From contig CAVYWD010000003.1 of the NCBI GenBank assembly GCA_963772225.1, positions 248,001-312,000 of the forward strand: a stretch of 64,000 nucleotides of DNA, written 5' to 3'. The DNA is from CAVYWD01 sp963772225 (GTDB lineage Bacteria > Myxococcota > Myxococcia > Myxococcales > UBA5297). Positions 62,451 through 64,000 of this stretch are shown in pieces. The notes below the pieces were generated by a model that was not told where the DNA came from, did no database searches, and was given only the letters and a program-made list of their open reading frames with translations. A program made the position numbers and the translations under genes. How positions within the stretch are numbered: the first letter of the stretch is position 1; each line of letters begins with the position of its first letter.

Positions 62451-64000
62451 ATGCGTGTGTCCTGCCCCGCTTGCCACACCGCCTACAACGTCGACGAGGC
62501 GAAGATCCCGCCCGGCGGCGCCAACCTGAAATGCGCCAAGTGCAAGGGCTCCTTCCCCGTTCGGCGGGGCGCTGGAGCCGAGCCGGCGGCTGGGCCCGGG
62601 TTCGCCCCGAGCGCGCCGCCCGTGCCGATGCCGGGCGGCAGGCCCGGCCCCGCCATCCCGCTCCCAGGCTCCTCTGACGCGACGAGGCCCGCTGCTCCTT
62701 TCCCGAGCGCCGCCGACGCGAGCCGTCTGGCGGTCCCGCTCCCAGGGGTGCGCAGCCCGAGCGCGCCGAGCCTCTTCGACCTTCCTCCGCCCGAGCAGAC
62801 GGTGGCTTCGCGGCCGCCCGAGAAGCCGGAGCTCGTCCCGCTCCCGGGCGCCGGGGCAGAGCCGCCTGCGCCGGATCCCGCGGACACCGACCCGTTCGCC
62901 GCCATCCTCGTGGGCGACGGGCCGCCGACGGTCCGCGGGACCGTGCCGCAGGAGGTCGTCAACCTGAGCCGGCGCGAGCCGGCCGGCTTCGCTCAAGACC
63001 CGTTCGCCGCCCTCGACTTCGGCAGCCCGCCGAGCGCCCCGGCCGCTTCGGGGCCTGGGCTGGGCGCGGAGCTCGGGTCGCTGCCCGCGGCCGCCGATGC
63101 CTCGGACCCCTTCGCGGACTTCGGCGCCCCGGCGCCCAGCGTCCCGTCGCTCGGATTCGGCGAGGTCGCCATCGCCGAGCCCGCGCCCCCGACTCCCTCT
63201 CCAGCTCTCGGGCCGCCGCCGCTCCCCAAGGCTCCCCAGCTGGAGCCGAGGGCCGCGGCCTCGGGGGGCGCGCCCGACCAGCCCGCGCCCGAGCCGCGCG
63301 AGTTCGACCCGGTCGAGGCCGTCCGGGACGCGATGGAGGCCGACCTGGGCAGCGCCCCTCCGGCGGGTGCGGCGCCGGGGGGCGACGCGAGCGAGCTGGA
63401 GCTGCTCGACTTCATCGACGAGGCCGGGGAGGCCAGCAAGAAGGTCCGCCCGTCGTCCTTGCGCTTCCACGTCCGCCGCAAGAGCGGGAAGGTGTTCGGC
63501 CCCTTCGACCAGCCCACCGTCGTGAAGATGCTCACCGACGGGCAGCTCTTGGGGAACGAGGACGTCAGCAGCGACGGGGAGCAGTGGGCGCCGGTCGGTT
63601 CCGTCTCGGCGTTCGCCGAGGCCATCCAGAAATTGATGGAGAGCCCCGGGTCTCTTTCGGCGGCGGCCCCGGCTGCGGACCCGCCCGACGGCGCCCCGGC
63701 GCCCGCGGCGAGCAGCGCCGAATTGCTCGAGCGCATGCGCGCGCTCTACGGCGACCGGATGGCGGCCATCGCGGTGGTGGACAGCGCGACCGCCCAGCGC
63801 AAGCTGGTCAAGCTGGCGCCCTACGCCGCCGCGGCGGTCGCGGGGCTCTTGCTGCTCGGCGCCGGCATCTATTCCGGGCAAACGCCTTACGGGTACTTCG
63901 GCGCCCGCTGGATGTTCCCCGGCCATCTGAAGGAGGGCTCGGCCGCCTACCAGAAGTACGTGGAGGCGTCGAAGGCGCTGACCGCGGACACCTTCGACTC
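62451..64000 (+). CDS. MJ0042 zinc-ribbon/GYF-domain membrane protein, 3' end outside the window
   Basis: At least 516 residues, open to the right edge. It begins with an MJ0042-type zinc ribbon, MRVSCPACHTAYNVDEAKIP then LKCAKCKGSFPV (two CxxC pairs). A Pro/Ala-rich region of about 300 residues with PLPG motifs and three DPFAxxD/DPFAAL motifs follows. A GYF_2 domain comes next (VFGPFDQPTVVKMLTDGQLL, DGEQWAPVGSV), then one membrane helix (LAPYAAAAVAGLLLLGAGIY) and the start of a further helical domain (GSAAYQKYVEASKALTADTF). Similar architectures are typical of Myxococcota and include gliding-motility-type proteins such as AgmX/GltJ; the exact role here is unknown. Confidence 0.85.
   Translation, partial: MRVSCPACHTAYNVDEAKIPPGGANLKCAKCKGSFPVRRGAGAEPAAGPGFAPSAPPVPMPGGRPGPAIPLPGSSDATRPAAPFPSAADASRLAVPLPGVRSPSAPSLFDLPPPEQTVASRPPEKPELVPLPGAGAEPPAPDPADTDPFAAILVGDGPPTVRGTVPQEVVNLSRREPAGFAQDPFAALDFGSPPSAPAASGPGLGAELGSLPAAADASDPFADFGAPAPSVPSLGFGEVAIAEPAPPTPSPALGPPPLPKAPQLEPRAAASGGAPDQPAPEPREFDPVEAVRDAMEADLGSAPPAGAAPGGDASELELLDFIDEAGEASKKVRPSSLRFHVRRKSGKVFGPFDQPTVVKMLTDGQLLGNEDVSSDGEQWAPVGSVSAFAEAIQKLMESPGSLSAAAPAADPPDGAPAPAASSAELLERMRALYGDRMAAIAVVDSATAQRKLVKLAPYAAAAVAGLLLLGAGIYSGQTPYGYFGARWMFPGHLKEGSAAYQKYVEASKALTADTFD

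Overview
This window looks like a chromosomal contig of a high-GC member of the Myxococcota (old Deltaproteobacteria). The pointers are a MYXO-CTERM-like surface-sorting tail on a GH95 fucosidase, a Pkn-type Ser/Thr kinase with a long C-terminal tail, Cys-rich and Ala/Asp-rich lipoprotein linkers, an MJ0042 zinc-ribbon/GYF protein, and many two-component and FHA/cyclase signalling domains. I see no rRNA, tRNA or CRISPR array.

Layout. 0-4.6 kb: a tightly overlapping minus-strand arsenosugar operon, arsM - arsS - TVP38 membrane protein - TIGR04282 and TIGR04283 glycosyltransferases. It carries the C-terminal relic of a mercuric-reductase-like flavoprotein. 5.1-9.9 kb: ECF sigma/anti-sigma pair, dusB, a 138-bp palindromic element, asd, a stand-alone FlhB C-terminal domain protein and a MEDS-domain protein. 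10-18.3 kb: Spy-like periplasmic protein, MJ1255-type glycosyltransferase, HIT protein, metal-chelate ABC ATPase, Ser/Thr kinase, orphan HTH protein, OYE-type flavin oxidoreductase. 18.3-30.8 kb: IPT/TIG lipoprotein, FHA-GAF-cyclase, conserved hypothetical, amidohydrolase, CreD, a decayed substrate-binding protein and a 1,143-residue hybrid histidine kinase.

30.9-40.4 kb is an accessory island between two 450-bp direct repeats (about 99% identical) copied from the end of the hybrid kinase. It holds an RCC1-repeat surface protein cut by an IS4-family element (14-bp TIRs, 13-bp target duplication), an inverted-repeat element, a membrane protein/metalloprotease pair and a truncated beta-propeller gene. 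41-46 kb: PadR regulator with epimerase, a beta-galactosidase relic and a GH95 fucosidase. 46-51 kb: a lipoprotein pair, a LysM protein with partner, 5'-truncated rsmB, psiE-like gene. 52-57 kb: a GH44 glucanase gene between two copies of a palindromic repeat, and a BtuCF-like importer whose plausible ATPase lies 40 kb away. 57-64 kb: a collagen-like-stalked phosphodiesterase, a COG4324 aminopeptidase and the start of a zinc-ribbon/GYF protein.

A recurring feature is single-base indels, mostly in short homopolymers, that break otherwise intact genes (asd, creD, the Spy-like gene, the phosphodiesterase and others). This fits an imperfectly polished assembly at least as well as real gene decay. 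It should be settled before any of these genes is called a pseudogene.
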